From: Ilyonectria destructans
Taxonomy: Eukaryota; Ascomycota; Sordariomycetes; Hypocreales; Nectriaceae
NCBI GenBank assembly: GCA_020740775.1
Contig: JAHEWK010000024.1
Span: forward strand, 558,001-622,000
Direction: 5' to 3'
Length of the DNA stretch: 64,000 nt
The translations under genes and the position numbers were made by a program. Each line of letters starts with the position of its first letter. Positions within the stretch are counted from its first letter, which is position 1. Below, in pieces: positions 10,875 through 22,873 of the stretch. The notes below the pieces were generated by a model. The model was not told where the DNA came from. It ran no database searches and saw only the letters and a list, made by a program, of their open reading frames with translations.

Positions 10875-13800
10875 TTACAGAGCCTCAATGGCTTTCAGAA
10901 GGACATCCAAGCCCTTCGCCTTCACGTCACCCTTGTCTCCCAGCAGCGAGCCGACATCACTGAGAATGCCCAGCGGGATATAACAACCCGTCTTGGCCTT
11001 GTCCAAGCTGTCCTTGAGTCTGCTTGTGTGCTCCCACTCCTTGGCTGCCACCTCGGCTCTCTCGATCACCCGGTTGGAGATGCCACACATGGCAGCGCAG
11101 TGCATACCGAAACTACCCTCGGCGACTCCGTTCTCAAGCTTGTAGAGGAACGTGACCCGGCGTTCTGCTTCGTCGACATGAATTTTCATTCTTCGCGCTT
11201 GAATCTCGGGGTGGTTCTCAAACTCAGTGGCTAGTGAGTGGTAATGCGTGGCAAAGAAGCCCACGCAACCAATGTGAGTAGCAACCTGGTGAAGCACGGC
11301 CTGGGCCACGGCGACACCATCGTACGAGCTGGTTCCTCGGCCAAGCTCATCCAGAATAACCAGCGACCGGGGCGTGGCTTCTGAAAGGATCTTCTTCGTC
11401 TCGGACAGCTCCACGAAGAAAGTGGACTGCGCTGCAAAGATGTTGTCATTGGCTCCCAGACGAGACATGATACGATCGACAGGCGTGAGACGTGCTGAAA
11501 GAGAAGGGACGTAGCAACCAACTTGCGCCATGATGACGGCAGTGCATGACTATATTCATATTAGCAAACGTTGTAGTACTAGAGATAAGCTGACTTACCA
11601 TGCGAAGAATGGTGGATTTTCCAGCTGCGTTGGCACCGGTGAGGAGGCTGATCTTGGCTTGGTCGCCACCGAGCTTGATGTCGTTGGGGATGAAGTCGTC
11701 CACATTGTTCATCATGCAGGGATGTCGCAGCTCCTCAAAGTCAACGATGCTTCGCTCCTGATCGACGAACTGAGGCCGGCAGCTTGGGTGACCAAGCGAT
11801 GCAGAAGCCTTGGCGAGACTGACAAGACAGTCGAGCTGAGAGATGATCTTAATCGCTTGCAGCCAGGTGTCGTAGTCAACATCAAACTTCTTAAAGAACC
11901 TCGAAGCCACGTCTCGAACAAGCTGCGAGTGGGTCTCTTCAGCTTCCTGCAGCTCCCGGACGAGCTTGCTCAGCTCCGGGAAGTACCATCGCTTGAGATC
12001 TTTTGTTGCCGACATTTGACGCCAGCTGGAGGGGACCTTAACACTCTTGGGGGCCTCCACCTGGTAAATCTCTTTGCCGATGTCGGTATACTTGAGCGTT
12101 TTGCACTTGAATTCTTTCTTCTTCTCACTCAGAAGGTCAGCAAGCTGTTCCTTGATGCCGTCGATTTTATCCAGACTCTCATCGAAATCTTCGTCGATGC
12201 CGCGCTCCGGGATCAAGATCTTTTGATCACGAGCCTTGTGACGATCGAAAGCAGTCCGCCAGTAGCTGAGGGGATCTTCAAGGCTTGGCATCGAGGAGAT
12301 GAGACGATCCACAATACCGTTACCGCCCTTGAAGGCAGCAAGGAGTTCCATGGTGTATTCAATCTGCTCAAAGCCTTCCAGGACTCGAACAAAATCCTCA
12401 GGCTTGCAGGCACCCGCGTGGATTCGGGAAATGAGACGTTCCAGGTCGGGCATCTTGACGAGCTGCGAGGCAAACTGCTCGCGGACAGTCTGATCCGCAT
12501 TCAACATATCAACAGCATCCAGACGCTCGTTGATTCTGTCAATGTTGCAGAGCGGATGTGCCACCCACTGACGGAAAAGGCGCTTACCGAAGGGCGTCAC
12601 ACACTTGTTAAGAAGACTGAACAGCGTTCCTTCAGTTCCGCCATTAACGGAGTTGGAGAATACTTCAAGGTTGATGAGTGTCTGTCCGTCCAGCACCAAC
12701 GTGCCGTTGTGCTGGATAGGACTGTACGCCTCAAAGTTGCCCTGCGACAAGAGAGGGCGTTCCAGCTTGAGGAAGCGAAGGTATGAGACCAGTGCTCCAG
12801 TCGCCGACATGACAATGTCATCGTCCTTGTGTTGCTGCAGAGCCTCTGGCCATGCCTCCTCTTGTCCGTCCTCGCCGACAAAATACTTGCCACAATCGAG
12901 CTCACGGCGGAATGTGTCGGCCTCCCAAAACTCGGTTCCGGGCTTAAGATGGGTCCAGATGGTGGTGGGGCTAGTATTGTTCTTGAGGATGCGCAGCGCT
13001 TTGGTCGACAGGCGAGACTTTTCGAGCACAAGCTCTCTCGGGGTCGTCTGCGCGATCAATGTCTCAAACTTGGTCAGATCCACGTCGTCCACAAAACTGG
13101 ATAGGTAGAAGCGGCCAGTAGCAGTGTCGGCAAAAGCAATGCCGAACGCGGGCAGGTCATCGACGACGGATTCTTTAATGGCAACACAGTAGGAGGCCAT
13201 GTCGTCTTGAAGCATACCGCCATCAACAAGAGTACCCGCGGTCAAGACACAAGCGAGCTCGCGAGAAATAACCTTGTCTGCCTTCTTACCGCTCTTTTCC
13301 TGTCGTTCTCGCATCTCCTTGCCCAGATTGGTCTCCTTCTGGTCGACACGGGCTACCTTGTACTGTTTGGCGATGAACTGGTTGACCCAGTGGTCGAGAG
13401 AGCTCTCAGGCACTCCAACCATCCGCATGTTGACACGGTCAGTCATCTTGAAGTCAAACTCCTGATGTCCAACAGTGGCATCATTCTCGTAGAGCTCGTA
13501 GAACTTGCCCTTCTTGAAGAAGACAATGGTATCCCAAAGGTTCTGTTTGATTCCCCAATACTGCTTCTCAAAAGGAGAAAACTTGTTCCATGCGGATTGA
13601 GGAATGAAGATTGTCCTGACATCATACTCGGGGTCGGTTGGCGTTCGCTTCTCCTTGTCCATGGGGTTGGCTAGCCATGGATATCTGTCCTCGGGCTCCT
13701 TGGTGTGTGCCTTTTCCTTGAACTTGGGATCCCTGGCGGCGCGTTGGGCAGGTTTCGTGACGGGGTGCTTCTCTGTTGAGGAGGGGTTATAGTTCCACTG

Positions 13801-14692
13801 GACCGCAGTAGAGGTTTCGGGGATGCCCTCCATAATGTCGTCCATCATGTCGTCGTCCTCAAACTCATCATTGCTTGGTCGCGGTGGGACGGGCGATGAG
13901 AGATTCGATCGCTTCCGAGCTGCTTGGGGCTTTGTAGGTCGCTTGCGCTTCGTGGGTCGGGGTTGATCATCGGATCCGTCAGACACAACGAAGTCATCTA
14001 TATCATCTGCGATTGTTAGCTTCGATTTCATGGTGTGTATCGTGGAACCAACCATCTTCTTCGACTGCATCCTCAGCTTCCTCGTCATAGTCGTCCTCAT
14101 CCTTGACAACCTGTCGTCCTCTTGTTCGCCGGCGGGTTGCGGATGCATTGTTGTATTTGAATGGCTCGTCTTCGTCGGAGGACTCGGCGTAGCTAACGAC
14201 GACCTTCTTGACCTGGGTATATGATCAGAGATGCGCTGTGAGATAGCTTGGGGTGTAATATCTGCTAACCTTGCGAGTCGGGCTGCTGGGGAGAGCGTTG
14301 TTCTTGTGGGCGGAGGCCTGCTTGGATTTAGCCAAAGTCGCGGTTGACGAAGACAAGGGCACATTGACTACCTTGACACTGGACTCCATGTTTTCCTGTG
14401 AACTCGGGGGTTCGATCGCGTCACTGCTAGCAACAGGGGTGGAAAGCTTGAAGGAGGGCTTGAGAGGAAGCTTCGCCTTGGGAAGAGAGTTGGCCTTGGT
14501 GGTCTCCTTGAGACAGGACGACGGTTTGCTGGGAGTAACCTTTGACAGTGGGGACGAAGCAGCCGCAGGCGTCGAGGGGGCAGCTTTTTGGAAGAAGGAA
14601 ACGATTGATCGCTGCTTGGCTGAGGAAGTAGAAGCTGCTGGCTTCGTGGCCTTTGCAGGCGTGCGCGCCGCCGGAGCTCTGTCACCGGCCAT
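10875..14692 (-). CDS. MSH6: DNA mismatch repair protein MSH6
   Basis: Four exons on the minus strand (14692-14270, 14212-14053, 14006-11599, 11549-10875) encode 1,221 aa, close to the usual MSH6 length. MSH6 pairs with MSH2 as MutS-alpha, which recognises base mismatches and small loops in the nucleus. A PCNA-binding PIP box (QRSIVSFFQK) sits near residue 30 in a disordered N-terminal region. The mismatch-reading Phe-x-Glu motif (GKFYELYE) is near residue 360. The C-terminal ATPase has Walker A (GANAAGKST, near 988, just before the last intron) and Walker B (LVILDELGRGTSS, near 1064), plus the DRIMSRLGANDNI and FFATHYHSLA segments. Introns are 57, 46 and 49 nt. The promoter holds a dense ACGCG cluster. 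Long plus-strand frames opposite this gene are shadows. Confidence 0.96.
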
Positions 14693-15297
14693 GATGGTAG
14701 TTGACTCGCCAATGGCTGTGACTCGAGGGATATCAACGAATGATGGAAGCAGAAGGTGATTAACTGCGGTGAATCACAAAATAGAAGAATAATCTACCGA
14801 ATGAAGGACAGATGAATCGATCGAGTATGACCACACGCTGCAGATGAAGATGGAGAGTGTCGGTGGAGATGGGTCTTTAATCGGGGGGAGAATCCAAGGT
14901 AGGCCAGGAGACAGTCCATCGCGTCGCGGGACAGCGCGTGCGCGTTTTCACTCTCGCGTAAAGCCATTCTGGGGAAGGAACGGCACATGGACTTGCTTTT
15001 TCTGGTGGGGCCTGATAATGCTGATAAGCCACGCGCAACTGCCGATATTACACTGTGCATATATATAGTTAGCACTGTTATCTGGCACTGTACACTCACC
15101 TGGTCTAGCCCTTGCTATTCCCATCTTGCATCACATCACCTCCCAGTTTAAATTAAGTACATAGCACAATTATTGTCAAGTTAATCTTTCATGTACGAAA
15201 ATAGGGTATCTTCATTATGTCGCTCTTAAATACATTCAACCCCAAAGGGAGAACCAAAGGAATGTATGGAATGATGGAATCCATCCTCGGAACCATC
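14693..15297 (-). promoter_or_regulatory. MSH6 upstream region
   Basis: This 605-bp gap lies between the MSH6 start and the stop of the tandem FAD monooxygenase gene. No gene is visible. It contains the ACGCG cluster annotated separately. Its distal half, from about 15060, is AT-rich and probably the monooxygenase 3' UTR. Confidence 0.55.
14920..14959 (-). promoter_or_regulatory. Four MCB-like ACGCG cores upstream of MSH6
   Basis: On the MSH6 coding strand, ACGCG occurs at 14920-14924, 14935-14939, 14941-14945 and 14955-14959, about 230-265 bp upstream of the start codon. ACGCG is the core of the MluI cell-cycle box bound by the Mbp1/Swi6-type factor MBF, which drives G1/S transcription of replication and repair genes in yeasts. 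Its role here is inferred. Confidence 0.5.
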
Positions 15298-16575
15298 TCA
15301 TGTCATCTTCCTCCCCATCACCCATCCCATAAACTTGCCCATCACTAGCATCAGCCAAAACATCCAGTACTGGAGCCCGGTACTATGGCCCGCCTTGAGG
15401 CGAGCCCTTGATCCCTTGAGGATCTTCATGGCCCTAGGCATGGCGAGCTTGTCGTACGCCGACATCGCCTCCTCAAGAGAGCCTCCCTTGCACAGTTGCT
15501 CTGCCAAGTCCCACGCATCAGCCAGTGCCAGGTTCGCCCCATATCCAGAAAAGGGGCTGACGGCGTGGTTGGCGTCTCCCATGAAGACGACAGGCAGCTT
15601 GTCCAGCTTTTCGTGAGCAAAGGGCATCTTGTCACGGGCGTTGATCGACAAAACTGTTTTAGGGTCGGTGTTGGCAACAATGGTCCGGAAGGGCTCCTGT
15701 AACTCGGACCCCAGTTTCAGTCCCCGGTCTATCACAGCTTGGACCTGTTCAGCATCTTTCAAGTCGAGCGGCGGTACTTGGGTGTCTTCGAGACGACCAA
15801 CTGTCCACACAAGACTATTCTTGTCCACAGGTGAGAAGAAGCACGAAATACCCGTCCCCGAAAGCATAAAACCCCAGTCCTGGTCAAGTGGTTTTGGGAG
15901 AGGGCCTTCGAATCGTGAAACACCTCCTCGAAGAACTGCCCCGGCAAAGTCCAGCTTGTCCTCCGGTCGTAGGTATGCTCGGAGTTTGCTGCCGGCACCG
16001 TCGGCAGCAATCAGAATGTCGCACTCCTCCTCAGTGGTGGTTTCTTGTCCTGGAGCCCCTCTCACGACTTCAACTCGGATTCGACCGTCCTCAAGGCTTC
16101 GAGCCGAAATACATTTGGCGCCCCATTGTACGACATCCTCGGCACCGAACCCATCGTGGATAACTTGTCGAAGGTCCTTTCGAGGGATTCGGATGCTGGA
16201 AGCCGGTAACCCTTCGAAAGGCTTATGTCGAAAGCTAATATGTTCCTTCCAGTCTGGTCCCCAAATCTTGAAGGATCCGGTGCCTTCAAGACCAGAGACA
16301 GCTTTGTCCAGAGTTTCGTCGAGAATACCGAGCTTTCTCAATGCCCACAGCCCACCAGTGGTATCGTAACCTGCCAGAGACAGGGTGTAGGTTTCGCGCT
16401 GAGCCGACAGCTCCTGAGAATCGCGATCGTAGATGTGAATAGTTGGCTGCTTCCAGTTCGGATCCCATAGTTTTCGGAGACCGACAACAAAGGCCGACCC
16501 GGCAACACCGCCACCGGCCACAATAATGGTCTTTCCTTCGAGGAAGTGTCGTCTTATACCGACGTTGTCGTTCAT
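15298..16575 (-). CDS. FAD-dependent monooxygenase (PHBH fold)
   Basis: A single exon encodes 425 aa. It has the FAD Rossmann motif near the N-terminus (IIVAGGGVAGSAF, residues 18-30), the DGAGS segment mid-protein, and the FAD-ribityl motif GDANHAVSPFSGYGANLALA around residue 333. These are typical of class A aromatic-hydroxylase-like flavoprotein monooxygenases, which hydroxylate or epoxidise small molecules using NAD(P)H and oxygen. A hydrophobic C-terminal stretch (residues ~400-420) may anchor it to a membrane. The start at 16575 puts the dinucleotide motif at the expected distance; an open frame continues upstream to 16830 but looks like leader. The neighbours are MSH6 and DPH2, and no polyketide or peptide synthase is present, so it seems to stand alone. 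The substrate is unknown. Confidence 0.85.
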   Translation of the reverse strand: MNDNVGIRRHFLEGKTIIVAGGGVAGSAFVVGLRKLWDPNWKQPTIHIYDRDSQELSAQRETYTLSLAGYDTTGGLWALRKLGILDETLDKAVSGLEGTGSFKIWGPDWKEHISFRHKPFEGLPASSIRIPRKDLRQVIHDGFGAEDVVQWGAKCISARSLEDGRIRVEVVRGAPGQETTTEEECDILIAADGAGSKLRAYLRPEDKLDFAGAVLRGGVSRFEGPLPKPLDQDWGFMLSGTGISCFFSPVDKNSLVWTVGRLEDTQVPPLDLKDAEQVQAVIDRGLKLGSELQEPFRTIVANTDPKTVLSINARDKMPFAHEKLDKLPVVFMGDANHAVSPFSGYGANLALADAWDLAEQLCKGGSLEEAMSAYDKLAMPRAMKILKGSRARLKAGHSTGLQYWMFWLMLVMGKFMGWVMGRKMT

Positions 16576-17816
16576 AGTTGCGTTTTCTGCTTGGGTTGTC
16601 GAAACTTGAAAGAACAACAAAAACTCGTGAGTGGGTTGATTGCCGCATTCCGAGGTAAAATTCGAGATGGACAGTTGAGACAGTATTATATGAAGAATTC
16701 TGAACACTGGCTGTTCTCCTCGCTGCAAACACTCCGTCTGTGACATTCGGAAGGCTTGGGCCGGCATACACTGATTTCCCCTCTGGGAATACGTATTGCC
16801 GCTTTTGGACAGCGGGGACAGCCTCCACAACTCTCACCTTGGCACAACGGCTTGGCGCCGCGGCAGTATATCAAGCGTCGGTGACCAGCTACGCCTATTT
16901 AAAGAGGGCTGAAAGGTTCCGGTTTGCGGATCTGGGAATTCGTGTGAGCAGCCGTCCCAATGTGTTGGGGTGGCCTGCTGTACGGCGGAACTAACTGTCC
17001 ACGCGTGCAGTGTGTAATGCAGTCTCGTGTCAGTTCGCCCTGTAGATGCGCGGCCGTGAGCCCACTGTACGCTTGAGTCAGCATATTGTCAGAGAGTGTT
17101 TGTACTTTTGCAACACTCATTCTCTCGGCTTACCGTGATTGCACTTTATTTCCGTTCTGAGGACGGTGACATGCCTTCTTCGGGCGCGGATCACAAATGA
17201 CCCAGTTACACCGCTAAGTAACGGCGGTGATAATTCCGCCTGTCCACATGGTATCATTTCGCTTGATCCCCAGCTTTGAATATGAAATTGACGCTGGCCT
17301 TCGGAATGAGGTCCGAGCTGTCGATTTGTCACATCCGTTGGGCGTTGCCATGACCATATTTGGACATTCGTCTGGAAATGCAGGCGGGCCTAGGATCGTA
17401 ATGCTCGCTGTTTTATTCGCTAGTGGCTCCCACTTATTACTTCGCAAGACACTGAACACCAAGAACTACATAGTAGGTATTGGCGAGATGTGCAAGTTGA
17501 TGAACCTAAGTGAATAAACTATACCGCAGATATCACAAATTGTGTATACAAGAATCCTTCTAGAAGCCGTGCTTATCCAGGATGAAACCTCACGGGACAA
17601 GATCAAAGTTAATTCGCACACTGCGCCACTCCCAGCCCAAAGTTCACACCCGCTCTCTCACTGCAGACTGCCAAATCTAACACCACCACCCCCACCTTGA
17701 CACCCTGTGGATAACTAACGGACCCCTCCAAAATAGAACCCCGCGATAACTTCAAATCCTCAATCACAGACGACAAAAGAAAAATCAATTTGCATCCTCC
17801 CCGCCTCGTCCGCACC
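16576..17816. promoter_or_regulatory. Divergent intergenic region FAD monooxygenase / DPH2
   Basis: This 1.24-kb gap between divergent starts has no credible gene. A hyphenated palindrome, ACCGC-N9-GCGGT (17210-17228), contains CCG-N8-CGG, an arrangement like sites of Zn2Cys6 fungal regulators. The final 150 bases before DPH2 are AC/CT-rich leader. Confidence 0.45.
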
Positions 17817-19412
17817 ATGCCGTCCGACCTGACCGCGCCGCCGGTCCTGTCGACCCCCGACGACAACATCCTCGAAGCCCCCGCCGCCGCCGACCACAAG
17901 TCCTCGACCATCTCCGACGATGCCCTGCGGACAACGTACGAGATCGCCCGTACCGTCGACGAGGTCCGCGCCGGTGGCTGGCGTCGAATCGGCCTACAGT
18001 TCCCGGACTTTATGCTCGCTGATGCGCCGCGCATTGTCGAGGCGCTCGACAAGGACCTGACCGCCGTGGAGGATGGCCTCGCCAAGAGGCGGATCTACGT
18101 GCTTGCCGACAGCAGCTACAGCGCATGCTGCGTGGATGAGATTGCGGCGGAGCATGTTGCTGCCGATGTGGTGGTGCACTACGGGAGGACGTGTCTGAGC
18201 CCGACCAGTCGCCTGCCGGCCATCTACATCTACACGAGCCACGAACTTGACTACGAAGCCACCATGGGCGAGATCGAGAAGGAGTTTGGCGACAAGGCGA
18301 CGAAGCTGGTGGTCATGGCCGACCTGACATACCAGAACCATGTGGCAAAGCTCGTCGACCATCTCAACGACAGAGGATACACGAACGTAGTAGCGACGGA
18401 CGTGGTACGCGAGCCGGCAGCGCTCATTCCCAACCGGACGATACTGGGAGAGCCCATGGACGAGGAGCACTGGAGGTCGTACTCGCTCATCCATATCTCT
18501 GACCCTCCTCCTTCTCTACTCCTCGCTCTCCAATCCCGTTTCGCCTCCCTCCACATCCTCTCCACGCCGTCCTCGGAGAGTCCCTCCCTCACAAACCCAA
18601 CGATGCGCACCGCCGGAGCCCTCCGCCGCCGCTTCGCCAAGGTGCTATCCCTCGCCTCGGCCGGCGTCATCGGCATCCTCGTCAACACGCTCTCGGTCGC
18701 CAACTACCTCACGTCCATTAAGCTGCTGCGGGAGAAGATCGCCAAAGCCGACAAGAAGAGCTACACCGTCGTAGTGGGGAAGCTGAACCCGGCCAAGCTG
18801 GCCAACTTTTCAGAGGTCGAGGGCTGGGTGGTCGTCGGGTGCTGGGAGAGCGGCCTGGTCGAGGACGATGCATCGTACTGGCGGCCGGTGATTACGCCGT
18901 TTGAGCTGGAGGTGGCGCTCATGAGTGAGGAGGAGCGAACCTGGGGCGGCGATTGGTGGGGAGGTATCGAGAAGCTGAGCTTGATAGAGACCAGTGAAGA
19001 GAAGGGTTCGGAAGGCGAGAACGAGAATTTAGAGACCGTGGAGGACGATGTTCCTGGAGGCGTTGAGGGCGAGGAATCCGAAGCCCCCGAGTTCGACCTC
19101 CGTACCGGAAAGCTCGTCAGCCACAGCCGACCCATGCGTCTCGCCGTACGACAGAACGGCGACGCATCGGACTCGGCGAGCTCCAACGGAACCAACGGGA
19201 CCCGCCAGTCAGAGGCCCTCGTCAAGCGAGTGGTGGGAGAATTGGCCAGCATCAACGGCGTAGCCAGCCCCGGCGCCGAGTACCTGCGTTCGAACCGCAC
19301 GTGGCAGGGCCTGGGGACGGACTTCGACAATGAAGCGAGCACGCTGGTGGAAGAGGGACGCAGTGGCATCGCGAGGGGATATCATGTTGGGGAAGAAGGC
19401 AGCCGGCATTGA
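17817..19412 (+). CDS. DPH2: Diphthamide biosynthesis protein 2 (DPH2)
   Basis: A single exon encodes 531 aa, the usual size. DPH2 partners DPH1 in the cytosolic iron-sulfur complex that transfers the aminocarboxypropyl group of SAM onto the conserved histidine of elongation factor 2, the first step of diphthamide formation. The three-domain DPH1/DPH2 fold is recognisable from [29 protein letters not shown] (C104/C105), [11 protein letters not shown] (C126) and [11 protein letters not shown] (C342), with the terminal [15 protein letters not shown]. The C-terminal ~120 residues are low-complexity and acidic, as in other fungal DPH2 proteins. The ATG at 17817 has a good ACC context. It is convergent with the MARVEL gene. 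Confidence 0.94.
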   Translation: MPSDLTAPPVLSTPDDNILEAPAAADHKSSTISDDALRTTYEIARTVDEVRAGGWRRIGLQFPDFMLADAPRIVEALDKDLTAVEDGLAKRRIYVLADSSYSACCVDEIAAEHVAADVVVHYGRTCLSPTSRLPAIYIYTSHELDYEATMGEIEKEFGDKATKLVVMADLTYQNHVAKLVDHLNDRGYTNVVATDVVREPAALIPNRTILGEPMDEEHWRSYSLIHISDPPPSLLLALQSRFASLHILSTPSSESPSLTNPTMRTAGALRRRFAKVLSLASAGVIGILVNTLSVANYLTSIKLLREKIAKADKKSYTVVVGKLNPAKLANFSEVEGWVVVGCWESGLVEDDASYWRPVITPFELEVALMSEEERTWGGDWWGGIEKLSLIETSEEKGSEGENENLETVEDDVPGGVEGEESEAPEFDLRTGKLVSHSRPMRLAVRQNGDASDSASSNGTNGTRQSEALVKRVVGELASINGVASPGAEYLRSNRTWQGLGTDFDNEASTLVEEGRSGIARGYHVGEEGSRH

Positions 19413-20239
19413 GAGGCATCAAACAAAAGGATACGATACATATATTTGGTCCATCAAACAACTGGAGTTTAGGTCACAGGAAAAGGTAAAGGACATCATA
19501 TAGTAAAATTCAACTTTTTTTTTATTTCAATTCATCATTCTATCTGCTCATTAACTCGTAAAGAGATATAATCAGGAGCTGCATACTCGTATTAAGCCGA
19601 GAAGCGTCGCGCGAGGCTTCCAGAAGCCAGGGCGAGAGAGATGTAAAGATATTCCGATGTAGGCTTGCAGGCCAGCACCTGTCCAAAAAGGGACATATGG
19701 CATACCAGGTGCGGCAGCGAAACCGTCGACAAAATAAACATGTTTCGTAGATCCATCAAGTGTCCTGTCCCATGACTACCACGGGGGAAAATTCATCCAG
19801 GGAATTTCATCGTTGAGATGTTCGTTTCGGTTCCTCTCATTAGGTAACCCTTCCCATCCATCCATATGTCCATTCGACCATCTGTCGATTCATCCTCGGG
19901 ACCTTCTCTGAGAGATAGGAGAGGGGACGAAGCGGGCTTGTTCCGTGTCGTAGTTGCACGTACTGTATTGCCCGTCCGTCTGCGTGTAGATATAACGTCG
20001 TAAGGGAAATGCGACCGGGTGTCGCGTCGTAATTCATTAATGTCTTGTTTAGAATCATGGGGATGTGTTATCATTGGGTGCGCCGTGTCCAATATGAGTG
20101 TCTCTGGCGCGACCCCGTATTTTAATTGGATACAGAGTATCGGGTGCTATCGCCGGTCCGGAGCGGGAGTGGAGACTCGCCCGGAAGCCACGGCCCTCAT
20201 CTCAGGTGTGTCAGTCTGTCTATCAGGCTTGTGGCTTGC
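19413..20239. other. Convergent intergenic region DPH2 / MARVEL
   Basis: 827 bp between two facing 3' ends. It has an AT-rich start (T-run near 19515) suited to a DPH2 3' end. No coding or structured RNA signal was found. Confidence 0.5.
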
Positions 20240-20921
20240 TTAGACGTAGACACGGCGAGAGTGAGGGCTGCGGTGGCTGTAGCGGGAGCCGGAGCGAGAG
20301 CGGCTGCCGCGGCTGCTTCGGTGGCTGTGGCGGCTGGAGTGGTGCGAGCGCGAGCGAGTGGTGTACTTGCGGTCGTAGGCACTGAGGTGATCGCCGTGGG
20401 CAAAGGCGACGAACGAGGTGAAGAAGAACAGGATGGTGTTCATGATGGCAAACGCCCAGCAAGCCTTGAGCATGGCGCAGGGCTTGTCGGTGGTCCAGTC
20501 GTAGTCGGGGCCGGTGACGGTGACATCACCAAGGCGGTAGGTCCAGTCGCCGTCGCGAGAGACGTTGGTGCAGTCGGCGTTGCGGATGCCGCGCAAGTAC
20601 CACACGGCGGCGATGAAAGCGCCGACGAAGCCGAGGTCGATGAAGCCGACGAACATGGCATTGGCCGAGGAGCGGTGGTAGGAGAAGAGGGTGAACATGG
20701 CCCAGGCGAGGGCGAGGACCGAGACGATGAAGAGCACGAGAATGGAGTCGGGCGTGAGGGCGTTTGCCTCGACGAAGCCATTGACGAACCAGGCGAGCAT
20801 GCCCATGGTGGGGATCTGTAGTGGGTTAGTATGGTGTTTTCGGTATGGGCGATGAGAGGGAACTCACCAGAGTCAGGATCTGAAGGATCCGATTGCAGAC
20901 GAAGAAGAATGCGAACCACAT
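20240..20921 (-). CDS. MARVEL-domain-like four-helix membrane protein with Ser/Arg/His-rich tail
   Basis: Two exons (20921-20868 and 20815-20240; 52-nt intron) encode 209 aa. Four hydrophobic segments are visible: MWFAFFFVCNRILQILTL plus its continuation, ILVLFIVSVLALAWAMF, FVGFIDLGFVGAFIAAVWYL and AFAIMNTILFFFTSFVAFA. Their spacing matches the fungal MARVEL fold found in plasma-membrane microdomain proteins such as Nce102. A loop before the last helix holds two Cys residues. The last ~45 residues are almost only Ser, Arg, His, Gly and Tyr (RSRSHHSSRHSHRSS), a cytosolic tail that could be phosphorylated. The function is inferred from fold only. A second MARVEL-like gene lies 9.6 kb away on the same strand. 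Confidence 0.8.
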
Positions 20922-22873
20922 GTTTGCGAGTTGTTGCGGTTTGTTGCGACGGTAATGTGAGGGAAAAAGATCCTTTGCGCCGGGAATGCGGGCGGTTTGC
21001 GACAGGTGGGTGGTGGGTGTGGGGAGAATCAAGTACTGTTCGTATGGGCGACGAGACGGATGATAAGGCGGATTTAGTTGGTGATTGAGGGTTGCAGGTT
21101 GTGGCGTAACAGTGACAGTGACAGTGATGGTCCTGATGTCGATGATGGTGAGATCAGGAATTAAAAAGGAACAGGAAAACCTTGTGCATCAAGGAGGGTG
21201 GGAAGACGTCGAGCATTTTGTATTGGGCGCCTTTTCCTTGGTTTCCCTTGGGCTCGGGCGTGCATGGATGCAGCTGAATGCGCACGACGACGGGCCAAGT
21301 TTCCCTGAAAAAATGCCAGGAGGCTGGGGTTTCGCAGGTTCGGGGCTCGCCAGCGGGATGGTTGGTGAACGGACCAGGGCTCGAGGGGCCTATAGGCGGG
21401 ACGCGTGGGAGCTCGTAGTGGGGTGCAGTGGGCGGTTTTAGTGGGGGTGGCCCAGGGGACGGCGGCGTGGTCCCTGATCTTTGGGCGGTCCCGGTGCTAC
21501 GCTGCGCTACGTATTGCGGACGGCTGGGGAGACCAGGGTTCGGAATCGATATTCTCGCATGGTTTAGGACCTGGAAAGGCAGGCACTTGACGGGAAAGGA
21601 GGCTATGCAAGGGGATTCGAGGAATATTCAACCGAGAGAGATGCGATAGACGCCGAGAGGGGAGGTTGGAACCATCAGCGTCTTCGGGTACGCCGCTCCA
21701 GGCCATCGACGCCGGCCAATCACACCCCGAGCGCAAAGAGAACGTGATCGATAGTCCTCCCACTTTGGCATCTCACGCAGAAGCGATGCAGCACCGTAAG
21801 AGCTGAGAGTGAGCAAGAGGTCAGATAATTCTCAAAGGGGACTACAGGGGTCATGCCCAGTTTTTTTTCTCCTCATTCTTTCCGTGTCGGTGCTTCTCTT
21901 CGTCCGTCCTCTTCCTGGAGAGACAATTCAAGCCCGGATCACCCAATGATCCAAAATGACGTCGTCATCTCTCCAGACTCATGCAAACGCTCTGCAATCT
22001 GCGCCCCGAGTCCGCGCGCAAAACTTGCTACCCGCCAGAAGTGCTTGCTGCAAGGGACCAGAGCGTGTGTGTGTGTCGTATCGTCCGCTAATTAACTACA
22101 GCATCTCGATTTGCGTGTCTCGGGGACGCATGTCGATGAGACATTGTTCTAGACCGGGGGGTGGGGTTCCGCGACTGCGACGTCATCGAAAATGGCGGGG
22201 CTGGGGGGACGGGGAAAAAAAGCTGGCTGGGCAACTTTCAAGATGCGACGAGACTGACGATGCCTCGCTTCCAGGGGTGTTGAAGAACAGACGGCCCAAC
22301 CAGCCAATGGGACAAGGCGAATTTCTCGGGAGAAAAAAACCTGGAAACTTGTGCCTAGGCTAACGCTCCAAGCTCCTTCAAGCTCCAAGCTCCAAGCTCC
22401 CCGCCGAAGCTCCATCCATCCGTCCACGCCCGCGCCTCCCACGGGATCCTATGCGCCATCCATCGCCATCGCCATCTCATGCATGCGTGGTAGTACAAAC
22501 TAGTTATTACACGGCATAATGGGAATGCACTCCGGCCTGACCTGTCCGTCTTCCCGCTCCAAGTCAGGAGCACTTCGTAAAATTCTCGCTCAGCCTGGTC
22601 GATCCACTTGCGTAGATACCCCGGTGTTTCAGCCCGATTCGCGGGAGGCGGGATATAGTCCTTTGGTTTCGGTAATTGCAGTTCGTGATCCCTCGGGCGT
22701 TAATCACGGAGGTTGGACAAAGGGCACAGAGTGGGCGGGTAGTAGTCGCCGTTGGTGATACACTCTAGTTCAGACAAATCTCTTTTGATCCTTCACTCAT
22801 GCATTCATAGGCTAATTACTCGTTACCACTGTTTCTAACATCTAAGTCCGCCCCACGCACGCAGCATCACGCA
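20922..22873. other. Non-coding region upstream of MARVEL gene
   Basis: Nearly 2 kb separates the MARVEL start from the 3' end of the next minus-strand gene. Reading frames here are short, overlap on both strands and show no domain. The segment holds a short AAGCTCC-type tandem repeat (22364-22412). I see no gene or structured RNA that I can support. Confidence 0.45.
22364..22412. repeat. Short tandem repeat, AGCTCCA-type units
   Basis: About five imperfect 7-bp units reading AGCTCCA/AGCTCCT occur in a row, followed by a further isolated AGCTCC. It is a non-coding microsatellite. Confidence 0.7.

Noticed and set aside
11530..12786. 418-codon open frame opposite MSH6
   Set aside because: It lies fully antisense to a well-conserved MSH6 exon and has no domain of its own. 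Third-position codon bias of the real gene explains the open frame.
16576..16830. N-terminal extension of the FAD monooxygenase (85 codons)
   Set aside because: The FAD-binding motif normally lies within the first ~30 residues, and the extension has no targeting signal pattern.
17227..17517. 96-codon frame between the monooxygenase and DPH2
   Set aside because: Short, no hydrophobic or domain pattern, lies in a likely promoter.
15298..19412. Possible secondary-metabolite cluster around the FAD monooxygenase
   Set aside because: Neighbours are MSH6 and DPH2, both housekeeping. No synthase, transporter or cluster regulator is adjacent.
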